A DNA stretch of 64,000 nt from Caballeronia sordidicola (GCF_000729995.1 NZ_JNFG01000002.1:99428-163427); one strand, 5' to 3'. Shown: positions 35,936-46,097, counted from the stretch's first letter. A program made the numbers and translations. The notes: generated by a model not told the origin, from the sequence alone.

Positions 35936-36700
35936 ATGCCAAAGACTCCAGACCACGCCCCGTTAATTCTGATAACCGGTGGAGCTCGTGGCGTAGGCGC
36001 GGCGACTGCGCGGCTTGCTGCCGCACAAGGTTACGATGTAGCGATAAGCTTCGTCTCCAACGAGTCTGCCGCCCTCGCTGTGGCGGCTGATGTAGAAGCT
36101 GTTGGGCGCCGGGCTTTAGCCGTGCGCGCAGATAGCGCGGATCCCGAGCAGGTCGCTCAGCTATTCGCCGCGATCGACCGGGAGTTCGGCCGGATCGACG
36201 TTCTGGTGAACAACGCCGCGGTACTTGCGCCGCAGTCCCGGCTAGAGGATCTCGAATTCGAGCGGATGCGGCGTATCTTCGCGGTCAACTCGATCGGCCC
36301 TATCCTCTGTGCACAGCAAGCGGTTAAGCGCATGTCGTATCGTCACAACGGGCGGGGCGGCTCCGTGATCAACATCTCATCGGCATCAGCACGGCTCGGC
36401 AGTCCTAACGAATATGTCGACTACGCTGCGTCGAAGGGTGCCGTTGAGACATTCACTACCGGCTTCGCCAAGGAAGTCGCGCGGGATGGGATACGCGTCA
36501 ACTGCATTCGCCCTGGGCACATCTACACTGACATGCATGCCAGCGGCGGAGAGCCGGGACGGGTGGATCGCGTCAAGGACTCAATCCCCATGGGAAGAGG
36601 TGGTCAACCTGAAGAGGTTGCGCGGGCGATCCTATGGCTGGCAAGCGCCGAGGCTTCCTTCATCACCGGCACGTTCCTCGATGTCACTGGCGGCAAGTGA
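35936..36700 (+). CDS. SDR family oxidoreductase (glucose-1-dehydrogenase-like)
   Basis: A 254-residue SDR: ITGGARGVGAATARLAAAQG, NNAAVLAPQSRLEDLEFERM, SASARLGSPNEYVDYAASKG with the catalytic Tyr-Lys pair, and NCIRPGHIYTDMHASGGEPG, ending FITGTFLDVTGGK. It matches the SDR group annotated as glucose 1-dehydrogenase or 3-oxoacyl reductase-like. GAGGAATATCA precedes the ATG. No regulator is adjacent. The substrate is not predictable. Confidence 0.9.
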   Translation: MPKTPDHAPLILITGGARGVGAATARLAAAQGYDVAISFVSNESAALAVAADVEAVGRRALAVRADSADPEQVAQLFAAIDREFGRIDVLVNNAAVLAPQSRLEDLEFERMRRIFAVNSIGPILCAQQAVKRMSYRHNGRGGSVINISSASARLGSPNEYVDYAASKGAVETFTTGFAKEVARDGIRVNCIRPGHIYTDMHASGGEPGRVDRVKDSIPMGRGGQPEEVARAILWLASAEASFITGTFLDVTGGK

Positions 36701-37008
36701 CCCACAGGGTGCGGCGCCGGGCTCTTCCCTCGCCGCACCGTGCTCAAGCATCTGCGCTCAGGCGCTCTCGAGACACGACTACCTTTCGCCTCTTGGCTGC
36801 GAGCACATCAACCTCACCGGCGATGCCCCGGGGGACGTTCTCTCTGGATTGGGACGATGAAACGCACTGGGGGCCTCAACACCCGATCGCTGGGTATGTG
36901 CATGGGATCTCCGTGAGACTCGGTTTTAACGGCCGTGGACTTGGCAGTCCGATCTCATTGGGGCACCGGCGTTCTACGTCCCGACAGCCAGCGGGTCGGC
37001 ATAAAAGG
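36701..37008. other. intergenic region without supported gene
   Basis: About 300 bp downstream of the SDR. Open frames here overlap one another and match nothing I recognise. No terminator hairpin of note was found. Confidence 0.4.
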
Positions 37009-37275
37009 TCAATCCTTCACGGAAATAGAACTGCGCTTTCGCGGAGCGCGCTTTTCTCTTGCCGTTTTCAACGCGAGCTCGGCACGCTTTGTTTGCGGCG
37101 TGCGGTTGGAAACCTGAATGCGCCGTCCTGTCGCAAAGGCTTCCGCGCGAGCGGCACGCTCGGCAGCCCATGCTGGATTTACCCGAGTCTCGACCTGGCT
37201 AAAGCTAAACGGCAGATCCGCTTCTTCGGGTTGCCAATCGATGCCGATGACCGCGCCGGTTCGACGATGCTTCAT
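37009..37275 (-). CDS. possible small basic protein, unrecognised
   Basis: An 88-residue open frame beginning MKHRRTGAVIGIDWQPEEAD and rich in Ala, Arg and Lys (AWAAERAARAEAFATGRRIQ, then TKRAELALKTAREKRAPRK). The upstream frame is open to 37341, but the ATG at 37275 has GAAGGCGCCG before it. The composition looks like a real protein rather than a shadow, but there is no family match and no neighbour on this strand nearby. It is listed as tentative. Confidence 0.35.
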   Translation of the reverse strand: MKHRRTGAVIGIDWQPEEADLPFSFSQVETRVNPAWAAERAARAEAFATGRRIQVSNRTPQTKRAELALKTAREKRAPRKRSSISVKD

Positions 37276-37603
37276 CGTCACGGCGCCTTCAGCCTTCGGA
37301 TCCAGCCCGCAGTGCCGCATTCCCCAATGCCGAGGAGACACCCCTGTTCGCCAAGGACATCGAGGGTAAAGCTCTTGCCAAACGGGGGGGGGAGATAGCG
37401 CCCGTCAGGTTGCGATCAGGGAGTGGCGCGGCCAAAACCATAGCGAGTCGGTACTGCTTAGATAAAGCGCTTAAAAATGGAGGCTCCGTGAGCGACGTCC
37501 GCACGACCATTGTCACTGACAAGACGACACCAGGATATTGGCGCGTCAGGCAGAGGTCGGCCAGGAGCGTTCAATCAACCTCCGTTTCTGGATACTGGCA
37601 GGG
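37276..37603. other. intergenic region without supported gene
   Basis: About 330 bp between the tentative small protein and the C13 peptidase end. It contains a run of nine G at 37384-37392. No gene or clear hairpin is seen. Confidence 0.4.
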
Positions 37604-38731
37604 TCAATTACCGGTCCAAACCACGCGATCATCCACGGCGTAAAGCCTGCAGTCCGCAAGCCCGTGTCGGTTGCACAGCGCGAGCGCCCGCGCGGCAGGA
37701 TCAGAAGGTAGGGAAGCGTCTTGCGGTGTTGTACCCACAGCATATTGCCCGCCTCCTCCGCTCGAGATGACGAACGCACGCGGAAAGGGTTTGGACTGGT
37801 ATGCGTGATAGGCGTTTTTACCGGCATCGCCGAGTAAGGAAAGAGGGGCGACAGGGGGCACGTCAGTGGTTTCCTTGCCAGGTTGAAACCAGTCTTTCAA
37901 AGGCCGTTCCGCCAACCACCGCACCTTCAGTCCCACCGACATCTGTGGCTCGGAGTTCGGGAACTTCAACGCGTGCTCACGTCGGCCGACCCTCACTTTG
38001 GCCTCAGCCATCATCTGTGATAGCGACTTCGAGACATCGAAGGCGTTCGCAAACAGTTCCTCGGTGAAAAAGGTGTTGCGACTGTCAGCCTGGCATCCGA
38101 AGGACGCTCGCTCGCCCGAGGCCGACGTGATCACGATGCGCCGCTCACCCTGCAGTTCGGGTAGGAACGACCCGGAAAAGCAGGCGGCAAGTATCACGAC
38201 CGTCGGCCGATCACCCAGAGGAGCGAGCGCGGCCGACAGTTGCGTGGCGGTCATGGGCTTGAACTCGTGGTGCGCGACATTCACGCTGAGAATTTTCCGG
38301 TTGCCGTGGGTGGAAATGAAAACCACCACGATGTCATCGGGTCCGGCATGGCTGGAAATCTGTTGTACTGTTTCGGCAAGCGTCGCCGGAGTCGCAAACG
38401 GGAAACGCAACTTATCTGTCTGCTGCCCATTGCTGTCTTCGTACTTCAGCACTGGTCCGCTCAGTTCGGAGAGTCGGCGCGAAACCAGCTCCATGTCATT
38501 CTGAAAGGCGGTGGAGGTTGAGTTCATGGCGAAGCCGGCAAACCACACGCGTCGACCTGTCGCCTGGGTTGTGGCCTGCACGGCCTGCGCATCTTGCTGC
38601 TGCTGAAGCGCCGTGCTCTGTTTCTGCGCATCTGGGTCACTAGGCGACAACTCGGCACATCCGATCAAGGCAATGGTTACCAACAGTGCTGAAAGCACGC
38701 GCAAGTAGAGTGTCGGTTGGGCTTGTCTCAT
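37604..38731 (-). CDS. C13 (legumain-like) cysteine peptidase lipoprotein
   Basis: A 375-residue protein with a lipoprotein signal (LLVTIALIGC, Cys25) and a Gln-rich linker. The peptidase domain carries the clan CD dyad: His142 in VFISTHGN and Cys184 in ILAACFSGSFL, with VVVFIS and VVILAAC as the two core strands. Legumain-type enzymes cut after Asn/Asp; bacterial members are poorly known. After residue 250 comes a region of unknown role, and the end (ARALALCNRHGLADCRLYAV) has a Cys pair typical of a small secreted domain. Location should be the periplasmic face of a membrane. Confidence 0.87.
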   Translation of the reverse strand: MRQAQPTLYLRVLSALLVTIALIGCAELSPSDPDAQKQSTALQQQQDAQAVQATTQATGRRVWFAGFAMNSTSTAFQNDMELVSRRLSELSGPVLKYEDSNGQQTDKLRFPFATPATLAETVQQISSHAGPDDIVVVFISTHGNRKILSVNVAHHEFKPMTATQLSAALAPLGDRPTVVILAACFSGSFLPELQGERRIVITSASGERASFGCQADSRNTFFTEELFANAFDVSKSLSQMMAEAKVRVGRREHALKFPNSEPQMSVGLKVRWLAERPLKDWFQPGKETTDVPPVAPLSLLGDAGKNAYHAYQSKPFPRAFVISSGGGGQYAVGTTPQDASLPSDPAARALALCNRHGLADCRLYAVDDRVVWTGN

Positions 38732-39938
<1,207 letters not shown>

Positions 39939-40117
39939 ACGTGTGAAGCCGAGCGAGATGCAGGTTCTGCGGCTCGCGTATTCTTGCTCGACTCCGACTT
40001 TTGTTCGAGTCGGCGGCATGGCCGGTAACGCCGTGGTCGACGCTATGAACCAAAGCGATACTTGCTGATCTCTCGCGAGCTGGCAAGCAAAGCACGGGTT
40101 TGGCGGTAAAACGACCA

Positions 40118-41011
40118 CTAGACCGAGATCGCTTTCAGTTCGTCTGCAAGATAGGCAACAAATGCGCGGGCGGCCGGCGGAGCAGCCCGGGCAGCGGGAT
40201 AAACAGCGTTGACTTCAAGTGGCTCGACCGCCCAGTCCGGCAACAAGGGGATGAGCCGGCCATCGGACAGCTCGGCACGGCACCCCCAGAACCCCGTTGC
40301 CAGAATCCCGAGGCCGGCAACGGCCGCGGCTGTGGTCCCTTCGTTCAGGGAGATGGTCAGACGTCCCTTTCCGTGGACCATGGCCCGGTGTCCATCCTTC
40401 TCGAAGGTCCATCCTCGCACCCCGGCGCCCGATGGGGTCATGATGAAGGTATGGTCGGCCAGATCGTCTGGCTCGACCGGCATTCCCTTGTTGGCCAGAT
40501 AGTCCGGTGAGGCGACTAGCATGCGGGGGCAGCGCCCAAGCATTGTTGAGGTGGCATTCGAGTCCTTCAACTGTCCGAAGCGAAGCGCCACATCCACGCC
40601 TTCAATGATCAGATCCTGCCGCTCGTCGACCATTCGCAAGTCAACGTGCAAAGCCGGATGCGCGCTCATGAACCGTCCTATCCTCGGGATAACCTCGCGG
40701 ACCCCGAAACTGGTCGACAGGGCAACGCGTAGATGGCCTCGCAGCTCCGCGGTTCCTCGCGCAGCGTGGTCTGCTTCATTCAGGGCGGAGAGAATAGCTT
40801 CAACGCGGGCGAGGTAATCGGTACCTGCTTCCGTCAGCGTGACGGCTCGCGTGCTTCTCACGAATAGCGCAGCGCCGACTTCCTCCTCAAGTTCCGAAAT
40901 GCGCCGCGATGCCGACGGTTGGCTTAAGCCCAATTCCCGGCCAGCTTTGGTGAAACTCGATGTATAGGCAACCCGTACGAACAGCTGGAGGGTCGATAGT
41001 TTGTCATTCAT
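40118..41011 (-). CDS. LysR family transcriptional regulator
   Basis: A 297-residue LysR protein: helix-turn-helix FVRVAYTSSFTKAGRELGLS and SASRRISELEEEVGAALF; effector domain from about 90 (HLRVALSTSFGVREVIPRIG, MVDERQDLIIEGVDVALRFG). ATG at 41011 is chosen because the family's N-terminus begins there; the open frame runs 23 codons further upstream. It is divergent from the atypical SDR at 41418 with about 400 bp between. Confidence 0.9.
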   Translation of the reverse strand: MNDKLSTLQLFVRVAYTSSFTKAGRELGLSQPSASRRISELEEEVGAALFVRSTRAVTLTEAGTDYLARVEAILSALNEADHAARGTAELRGHLRVALSTSFGVREVIPRIGRFMSAHPALHVDLRMVDERQDLIIEGVDVALRFGQLKDSNATSTMLGRCPRMLVASPDYLANKGMPVEPDDLADHTFIMTPSGAGVRGWTFEKDGHRAMVHGKGRLTISLNEGTTAAAVAGLGILATGFWGCRAELSDGRLIPLLPDWAVEPLEVNAVYPAARAAPPAARAFVAYLADELKAISV

Positions 41012-41417
41012 TCGCGCGGAGAATAACTGAAAGTCATCTCGGCATTCTACCGCCATCGGGGCAAATGAATCACTATTCACTTCACGCGAGGATGAGGCGA
41101 TAAAACTGACTGGATTTCGAAATCAATTTTTGAAGCAAGCCAGTCAGTGCAAGGCCGATTTTAGGGCAGGGTTGCCCTCACGGGAGTAGAGAAAATCTCC
41201 CGCGCGACGACGGCCAGACCGTTGCGGCAAGTCACTACAACTACACAAAGCGTTATGGCAAGTATCGCAGTCGATGCGCCATTCGTTCTCGCTACGCAAG
41301 ACTGTTTGTCCGGCCCGGGTATTCGCAAGTTAGCGCAATGCACCCACATTCAGGCTTATCGGAGCCGCCGGCTCAATCGGCGTCAAGCCAAACAATTAGG
41401 TCTTTCTGGAGTTAAGC
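41012..41417. other. LysR/SDR divergent intergenic region
   Basis: 406 bp without a gene. It contains a 44-bp inverted repeat (41105-41148, listed separately) and, just before the SDR ATG, GGAGTTAAGC. Confidence 0.5.
41105..41148. promoter_or_regulatory. inverted repeat with 9-bp arms
   Basis: ACTGACTGG, 26 AT-rich bases, CCAGTCAGT. The arms are perfect. It lies 94 bases upstream of the LysR start and 270 from the SDR start, and could be the LysR autoregulation and activation site or a structured leader. Confidence 0.4.
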
Positions 41418-42128
41418 ATGAGCACGTCACAAAAGGTTGTCGTCGTTACCGGCGCATCGCAAGGCATTGGTGCCGACGTCGTCAAGGCATTTCGCAAACT
41501 CGATTACCGCGTCGTAGCGACGGCACGTTCGATCAAACCGTCGGAAGATCCGGACATCCTGACGGTCGCCGGTGATATTGGGGACCCCGCAACCGCTCAA
41601 CGCGTCATCTCCGAAGGCGTCGCAAAGTTTGGCCGGATCGACACGCTGGTGAATAACGCCGGCATATACATTGGTAAGCCTTTCACGGAAAACACCAAGG
41701 AAGACTACGCCGCTGTGATGAACGTGAATATGGCGGGCTTCTATTACATCACGCAACTCGCCATTGCCGAAATGGAAAAGCATTCGAGCGGCCACGTGGT
41801 TAGCGTGACGGCTAGCATCGGTGACGTTGCGATCAGCGGTGTGTATTCGGTACTGGCAGCGCTGACCAAGGGCGGTCTGAACGCCGCCACGAAGTCACTG
41901 GCGATTGAGTACGCCAAGAAAGGGATTCGCGTGAACGCCGTTGCGCCGGGAGTCATCAAGACGCCAATGCACCCGGTGGAATATCACGAGATGCTCGATG
42001 CATTGCATCCGCTGGGTCGCATGGGCGAGACGAGCGATATCACCGACGCGATTCTGTTCCTGGATTCGGCTCCGTTCATTACGGGAGAAATCCTGCACGT
42101 CGACGGCGGCCAAAGTGCCGGCCGCTAA
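41418..42128 (+). CDS. SDR family protein with displaced active-site lysine
   Basis: A 236-residue SDR. TGASQGIGAD (residues 11-20) and NNAGIYIG are normal, but at the catalytic site it reads VYSVLAALTKGGL: Tyr143 is eight residues from Lys151 instead of four. Related proteins in Burkholderiaceae share SVLA-LTKGGL, so this is a family trait, and the usual Tyr-x3-Lys is not conserved. Whether it still acts as a reductase is uncertain. The end FITGEILHVDGGQSAGR is standard. It is divergent from the LysR gene at 41011. Confidence 0.88.
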   Translation: MSTSQKVVVVTGASQGIGADVVKAFRKLDYRVVATARSIKPSEDPDILTVAGDIGDPATAQRVISEGVAKFGRIDTLVNNAGIYIGKPFTENTKEDYAAVMNVNMAGFYYITQLAIAEMEKHSSGHVVSVTASIGDVAISGVYSVLAALTKGGLNAATKSLAIEYAKKGIRVNAVAPGVIKTPMHPVEYHEMLDALHPLGRMGETSDITDAILFLDSAPFITGEILHVDGGQSAGR

Positions 42129-42430
42129 GCACTAAGACTTTCGGGCGCCGCTGACGCTCAGTACGGTGGCTGCCAACAGATGGACAGTTACGCAAACCGG
42201 GCAATGGACAACGGGTTGACCCAGGCGCAACTGGCGTAGCGCCTTTACGGCACTCCCAATCGTGAGAGATGCCTTTGAGAAGTGGCCCAAAGGAGCGTTT
42301 CGCAGCGACTCGCAAGAGCTGGATTCTGCGACGTCTACGCGGTTCCAGTAAGATCGTCGCAAAGCCGAAGCATGCTTATTCGGCTACCTCCCTGCGATCC
42401 TGCATTTGCTCTTCTTCGGTTGAAGTTTCC
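42129..42430. other. intergenic region without supported gene
   Basis: 302 bp between the SDR and the LLM oxidoreductase, both on the plus strand. No gene, repeat or terminator is evident; the open frame of the LLM gene runs back into it without start signals. Confidence 0.4.
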
Positions 42431-43453
42431 ATGAAAAAAATTGGCTTTCTTTCTTTTGGCCACTGGGCCAATTCTCCGCATTCGCGGGCACGCTCGGCAG
42501 CAGATGTGCTTCTGCAATCCATCGACCTGGCAGTCGCCGCCGAAGAGCTCGGCGCAGATGGAGCGTTCTTCCGCGTCCATCATTTCGCTCAACAATTGGC
42601 ATCACCTTTTCCATTGCTTGCAGCCGTTGGCGCAAAAACTAGCAGGATCGAAATCGGCACGGGTGTTATCGACATGCGTTACGAGAATCCGCTCTACATG
42701 GCGGAAGAGGCGGGCGCAGCCGATCTGATTGCCGGCGGACGGCTGCAACTCGGCATTAGCCGAGGCTCGGGTGAACAGGTTATCGATGGATGGCGGTACT
42801 TCGGGTACGCACCTGGCGAGGGCGAAACGCATGCCGATCTGGCGCGTCACCACACGGAAGTCTTTTATGAGGTGCTGCGGGGCAAGGGCTTTGCGCAGCC
42901 GAATGCAAGGCCCATGTTTGCGAACCCGCCCGGCCTTCTGCGGGTCGAGCCGCATTCCGAAGGTCTTCGCGATCGCATCTGGTGGGGTTCGGGCTCCGAC
43001 GCAACCGCAGTGTGGGCGGCGAAGATGGGCATGAACCTTCAGACCTCGACATTGAAGAACGACGAAACGGGCCGCCCCCTTCATGTCCAGCAAGCAGAGC
43101 AGATCCGCGCCTACCGTGACGCCTGGAAAGAGGCGGGACATACGCGAGAGCCGCGGGTGTCGGTCAGCCGGAGCATCTTCGCGCTCATGAACGACCAGGA
43201 CAGGATGTATTTTGGGCGCGACGCTCAGAGCCGGGACTCGGTCGGATTTCTGGACGACGATGTCCAAAAGATCTTCGGACGCAACTACGCCGCGGAACCT
43301 GAAGTCCTCATCGCAGAGCTGGCAAAGGACGAGGCGATCGCAGCCGCCGATACGCTGCTGCTCACCGTGCCTAATCAACTGGGCGTTGAGTACTGCGCGC
43401 ACGTAATCGAATCGATAATCACGCATGTCGCCCCTGGCCTTGGTTGGCGCTAG
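42431..43453 (+). CDS. LLM class flavin-dependent oxidoreductase
   Basis: A 340-residue luciferase-like monooxygenase. KKIGFLSFGHWANSPHS at the start, EELGADGAFFRVHHFAQQLA (the substrate-pocket His), TSRIEIGTGVIDMRYENPLY and GRLQLGISRGSGEQVIDG are the FMN-binding and phosphate contacts of the family; WWGSGSDATAVWAAKMG follows. These enzymes use reduced flavin from a partner reductase or F420 relatives to hydroxylate or cleave organic substrates. The ATG at 42431 follows a weak GAAGTTTCC. No partner reductase is adjacent. Confidence 0.9.
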   Translation: MKKIGFLSFGHWANSPHSRARSAADVLLQSIDLAVAAEELGADGAFFRVHHFAQQLASPFPLLAAVGAKTSRIEIGTGVIDMRYENPLYMAEEAGAADLIAGGRLQLGISRGSGEQVIDGWRYFGYAPGEGETHADLARHHTEVFYEVLRGKGFAQPNARPMFANPPGLLRVEPHSEGLRDRIWWGSGSDATAVWAAKMGMNLQTSTLKNDETGRPLHVQQAEQIRAYRDAWKEAGHTREPRVSVSRSIFALMNDQDRMYFGRDAQSRDSVGFLDDDVQKIFGRNYAAEPEVLIAELAKDEAIAAADTLLLTVPNQLGVEYCAHVIESIITHVAPGLGWR

Positions 43454-43804
43454 AGCACAACACCTTTTTGAAGGGCCGGAAAATGGCCAAGAAGGCCATG
43501 GTGTTGTGAATCCGGCTCGCTCAGGAAGACTGGGTCAAGCCACATAGCGCTGTGTTTGGAAGGACCGGGCAACTGTTCGTTGCGAAATGTTGTGTGCAGC
43601 CGATCGTCAACGGGCAGGGGCCGGCCGGAAAACGACAATCGATCGTGCAGCTTGCGGGCCATTCAGCCGTTTGCTTGAATCAAAAATCAGTCATTGAGAT
43701 TGCGACGATTACGCCACTCCAAACCCTCGAAAAACTAATCTGCTCTGCGAACCTTTCAACCCCGGTCTCGGCCGTCAGCTGCGGGAGTGTTGGACGCTGA
43801 CTGT
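43454..43804. other. convergent intergenic region with long hairpin
   Basis: 351 bp between the LLM gene and the PNPOx-like gene, which converge. A 53-bp inverted repeat (CACAACACC...GGTGTTGTG) at 43456-43508 directly follows the LLM stop. The rest, including frames on both strands, shows no recognisable gene. Confidence 0.45.
43456..43508 (+). terminator. long hairpin after the LLM gene
   Basis: CACAACACC and GGTGTTGTG (perfect 9-bp arms) enclose 35 bases that hold a second pairing (GGCC...GGCC). It begins three bases after the LLM stop codon, so it is the likely transcription end or a mRNA-stabilising structure; a T-run is lacking. Confidence 0.5.
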
Positions 43805-44437
43805 TCATTGGGAATGTCCCAGCTTGGCGAGGCGAGCGCGTAGCTCCGCGTTTTCAGTTTTGAGTTGAGCCAAGCGGTCGCGAAGTGGGCCAACAGCCTC
43901 GGCGATTTCCTGCTCGGTGAAGCGTGGTGTCATGTGCTGCGGGCAATTCCAGTCGAACGTTTCCAGGCGCAGCAGGAAGATGCGTTCGAGCTTAGCCGGG
44001 TAGTCGGGCACAGTGACAAGTTCGGTCAGTGCAGGGTCGTCATCGAGCGCAAGGGTTTCCACATGCGCGTAGACCTTGAGCCGCGCGCGATGGGCGTAGT
44101 CCATCAGGAACAGGCTGGCCCGATCATTAGCCGCGAGGTTGCCAGTGCTGATGTATTGGCGATTGCCACGATAGTCGGCAAAGGCAAGCGTGCGTTCATC
44201 GACGAGTTTCAGGAAACCGCGCGGACCGCCTCGATGCTGGACATAGGGCCAACCCGTCTCCGAAACCGTCGCCATGTAGAAACTGTCGCGATCGGCGATG
44301 AAGGCGGCTTCGTTCTCCGTGAAGCGGTCGAACTCGCGGTGTCCCTTGAAGTCCTGCCAAATGCGATCGGCGCCCATCTTGGCCTGCACGGCCCGGACGC
44401 TGGGTGTCACGGCAACATCGAGAAAGCCATAGGACAT
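43805..44437 (-). CDS. pyridoxamine-5'-phosphate-oxidase-like FMN-binding protein
   Basis: A 210-residue split-barrel flavoprotein. FIADRDSFYMATVSETGWPY, VQHRGGPRGFLKLVDERTLA and FADYRGNRQYISTGNLAAND are the FMN-binding strands; the C-terminus is a coiled-coil-like tail (LAQLKTENAELRARLAKLG). This subgroup binds flavin but is not the vitamin B6 enzyme. It is downstream of the AhpD-like gene (63-bp gap) and under the divergent LysR, so an oxidative- or electrophile-stress role is inferred. Confidence 0.87.
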   Translation of the reverse strand: MSYGFLDVAVTPSVRAVQAKMGADRIWQDFKGHREFDRFTENEAAFIADRDSFYMATVSETGWPYVQHRGGPRGFLKLVDERTLAFADYRGNRQYISTGNLAANDRASLFLMDYAHRARLKVYAHVETLALDDDPALTELVTVPDYPAKLERIFLLRLETFDWNCPQHMTPRFTEQEIAEAVGPLRDRLAQLKTENAELRARLAKLGHSQ

Positions 44438-44500
44438 GACGAGGCTCCGCTGCTGGAAATAGTGCGGGCCGGGGGCTGCACCGCCCCGGCCCGATTGGCG

Positions 44501-45046
44501 TCACGCGGCTTCTGCAGCTCGCACAACGGGAAAGTCGATTTCTGTCTTGGCGACTTCGTTGAGGTAGTTCGTGAAGCTGTTTTCCGCGACCAACGCGACG
44601 ATCTCCACAACCTGAGCGTCGGTGAAACCGGCATCGCGGACAGCCTTGATGTCGCCGTCGCTGACGTGACCGCGCTCCTTCGCCACCTTGGCGGCGAACT
44701 GGACGGCCGCGTTCGCCTTCGCGTCTCCGGACTCGCCCTTACGGTTCAGCGCGATTTCTTCCGGGCTGATCTTCGCCAGATTGAGGCCAAGATAGGTGTG
44801 AGCGGACAGGCAGTAGTCGCAGCCGTTGACCTGGGCGACGGCCAGCGCGATCCGTTCGCGGGTCTTCAGGTCGAGGGTTTTCGAGAGCGCGCCCTGAAAG
44901 CCGGTAAAGGCGGTGAGCGCGGCGGGGCTGCTGCCGATCAGACGGAACAGGTTCGGCACGACGCCGAGCTGCTTGTGAACGGCATCAAGCGCGGGCTTGG
45001 AGGCTTCCGGGGCGGCGTCAAGGACCGGGATCGAGAGGCGGGACAT
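44501..45046 (-). CDS. AhpD-like peroxidase (carboxymuconolactone decarboxylase family)
   Basis: A 181-residue AhpD-fold protein. Glu64 and CDYCLSAH (Cys76, Cys79, His83) form the proton-relay and redox-cysteine set of alkylhydroperoxidase AhpD-type proteins; the PNLFRLIGSSPAALTAF and SFTNYLNEVAKTEIDFPV segments match the peroxidase-related subgroup. AAAGGAGACTCC precedes the ATG. It is the first gene of a pair with the PNPOx-like protein and is divergent from a LysR regulator 124 bases away. Confidence 0.9.
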   Translation of the reverse strand: MSRLSIPVLDAAPEASKPALDAVHKQLGVVPNLFRLIGSSPAALTAFTGFQGALSKTLDLKTRERIALAVAQVNGCDYCLSAHTYLGLNLAKISPEEIALNRKGESGDAKANAAVQFAAKVAKERGHVSDGDIKAVRDAGFTDAQVVEIVALVAENSFTNYLNEVAKTEIDFPVVRAAEAA

Positions 45047-45170
45047 GATGGAGTCTCCTTTGAGATGTGCGAACCGGAATTGGCTCGTCTGGGAAACATC
45101 ATGCGGCTTTTCACTTCCATAGATAATCCGGTAATCTTGGGAATCATTTCACCGAAAAATGGGAGGGTGG

Positions 45171-46097
45171 ATGGACCGCTTTGAGGCCATGTCGATGCTG
45201 GTGACCGTGACCGAGACCGGAAGCCTTTCGGCAGCGGGACGTGCTTTGAAGGTGCCCTTGGCAACGCTAAGCCGGAAAATCACTGACCTCGAAACACTTC
45301 TGGGCACGCGCCTGCTAATCCGCACAACGCGCAAGCTCATGCTGACGGATGCAGGTGTTGCCTATGTCGCCGCTGCGCGGCGCATTCTCGAACAAGTTGA
45401 GGAAGCCGAACAGGCGGCTGCTGGCGAATTCACTACGCCAAAGGGCGAACTTGTCATTACCGCGCCAATTCAACTAGGCCGGCTGCACATCCTGCCTGTG
45501 GTGGCGGACTTCCTTGCCCTGTTTTCCGAAATCAACGTTCGCCTGATGCTGGCTGATCGCAACATCGATTTGATCGATGCTCACGTTGATATGGCCGTGC
45601 GGATCGGAAAGCTCCCCGATAGCTCGATGGTGGCCACACAGGTTGGCCTTATGCGGACGGTGGTGTGCGCAAGCCCCGCGCTCATGGACGGGTCCGGCGT
45701 GCCTCGGACCCCGGACGATCTGCTGAAATTGCCGTGCGTCACCGTCGATACGCCGTTGCCTTCGCCCGATTGGCGCTTCAAGGCGCCAGGATCGGGCGCC
45801 ACCTTTGAGGTTCCTGTTGTGCCGCGTCTGTCCGTGACGACGACGGAGGCGGCAGCACAAGCCGCGATCCGCAGCGTCGGGATAACGCGGCTACTGCACT
45901 ATCAGGTCGCCGAAGCGGTCGAGGCGGACGCGCTGCGCATCATCCTCGATGCGTTCGAACCGGACCCGGTGCCTGTGAACCTCGTCCATGCCTCGCGCGG
46001 ACAGATGCCGCTCAAGATGCGCCGCTTTCTTGACTTTGCCGCCCCGCGCCTGCGCGACGTGTTTAAAAAGGTTGCCGCATCGGTCGGGCAAGTGTAG
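45171..46097 (+). CDS. LysR family transcriptional regulator
   Basis: A 308-residue LysR protein: LVTVTETGSLSAAGRALKVP, TLSRKITDLETLLGTRLLIR, and an effector domain from about 92 (ELVITAPIQLGRLHILPVVA, LADRNIDLIDAHVDMAVRIG). The ATG at 45171 has GGGAGGGTGG directly before it; an earlier in-frame ATG at 45159 overlaps that site. It is divergent from the AhpD-like/PNPOx-like pair. Confidence 0.92.
   Translation: MDRFEAMSMLVTVTETGSLSAAGRALKVPLATLSRKITDLETLLGTRLLIRTTRKLMLTDAGVAYVAAARRILEQVEEAEQAAAGEFTTPKGELVITAPIQLGRLHILPVVADFLALFSEINVRLMLADRNIDLIDAHVDMAVRIGKLPDSSMVATQVGLMRTVVCASPALMDGSGVPRTPDDLLKLPCVTVDTPLPSPDWRFKAPGSGATFEVPVVPRLSVTTTEAAAQAAIRSVGITRLLHYQVAEAVEADALRIILDAFEPDPVPVNLVHASRGQMPLKMRRFLDFAAPRLRDVFKKVAASVGQV

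Noticed and set aside
37384-37392. A run of nine G as a phase-variation tract
   Set aside because: It is not inside a supported gene and has no promoter next to it; it may also be a sequencing artefact.
43865-45184. A 439-codon plus-strand open frame across the PNPOx-like and AhpD-like genes
   Set aside because: It runs antisense over two recognisable genes and their gap, with no motif of its own.
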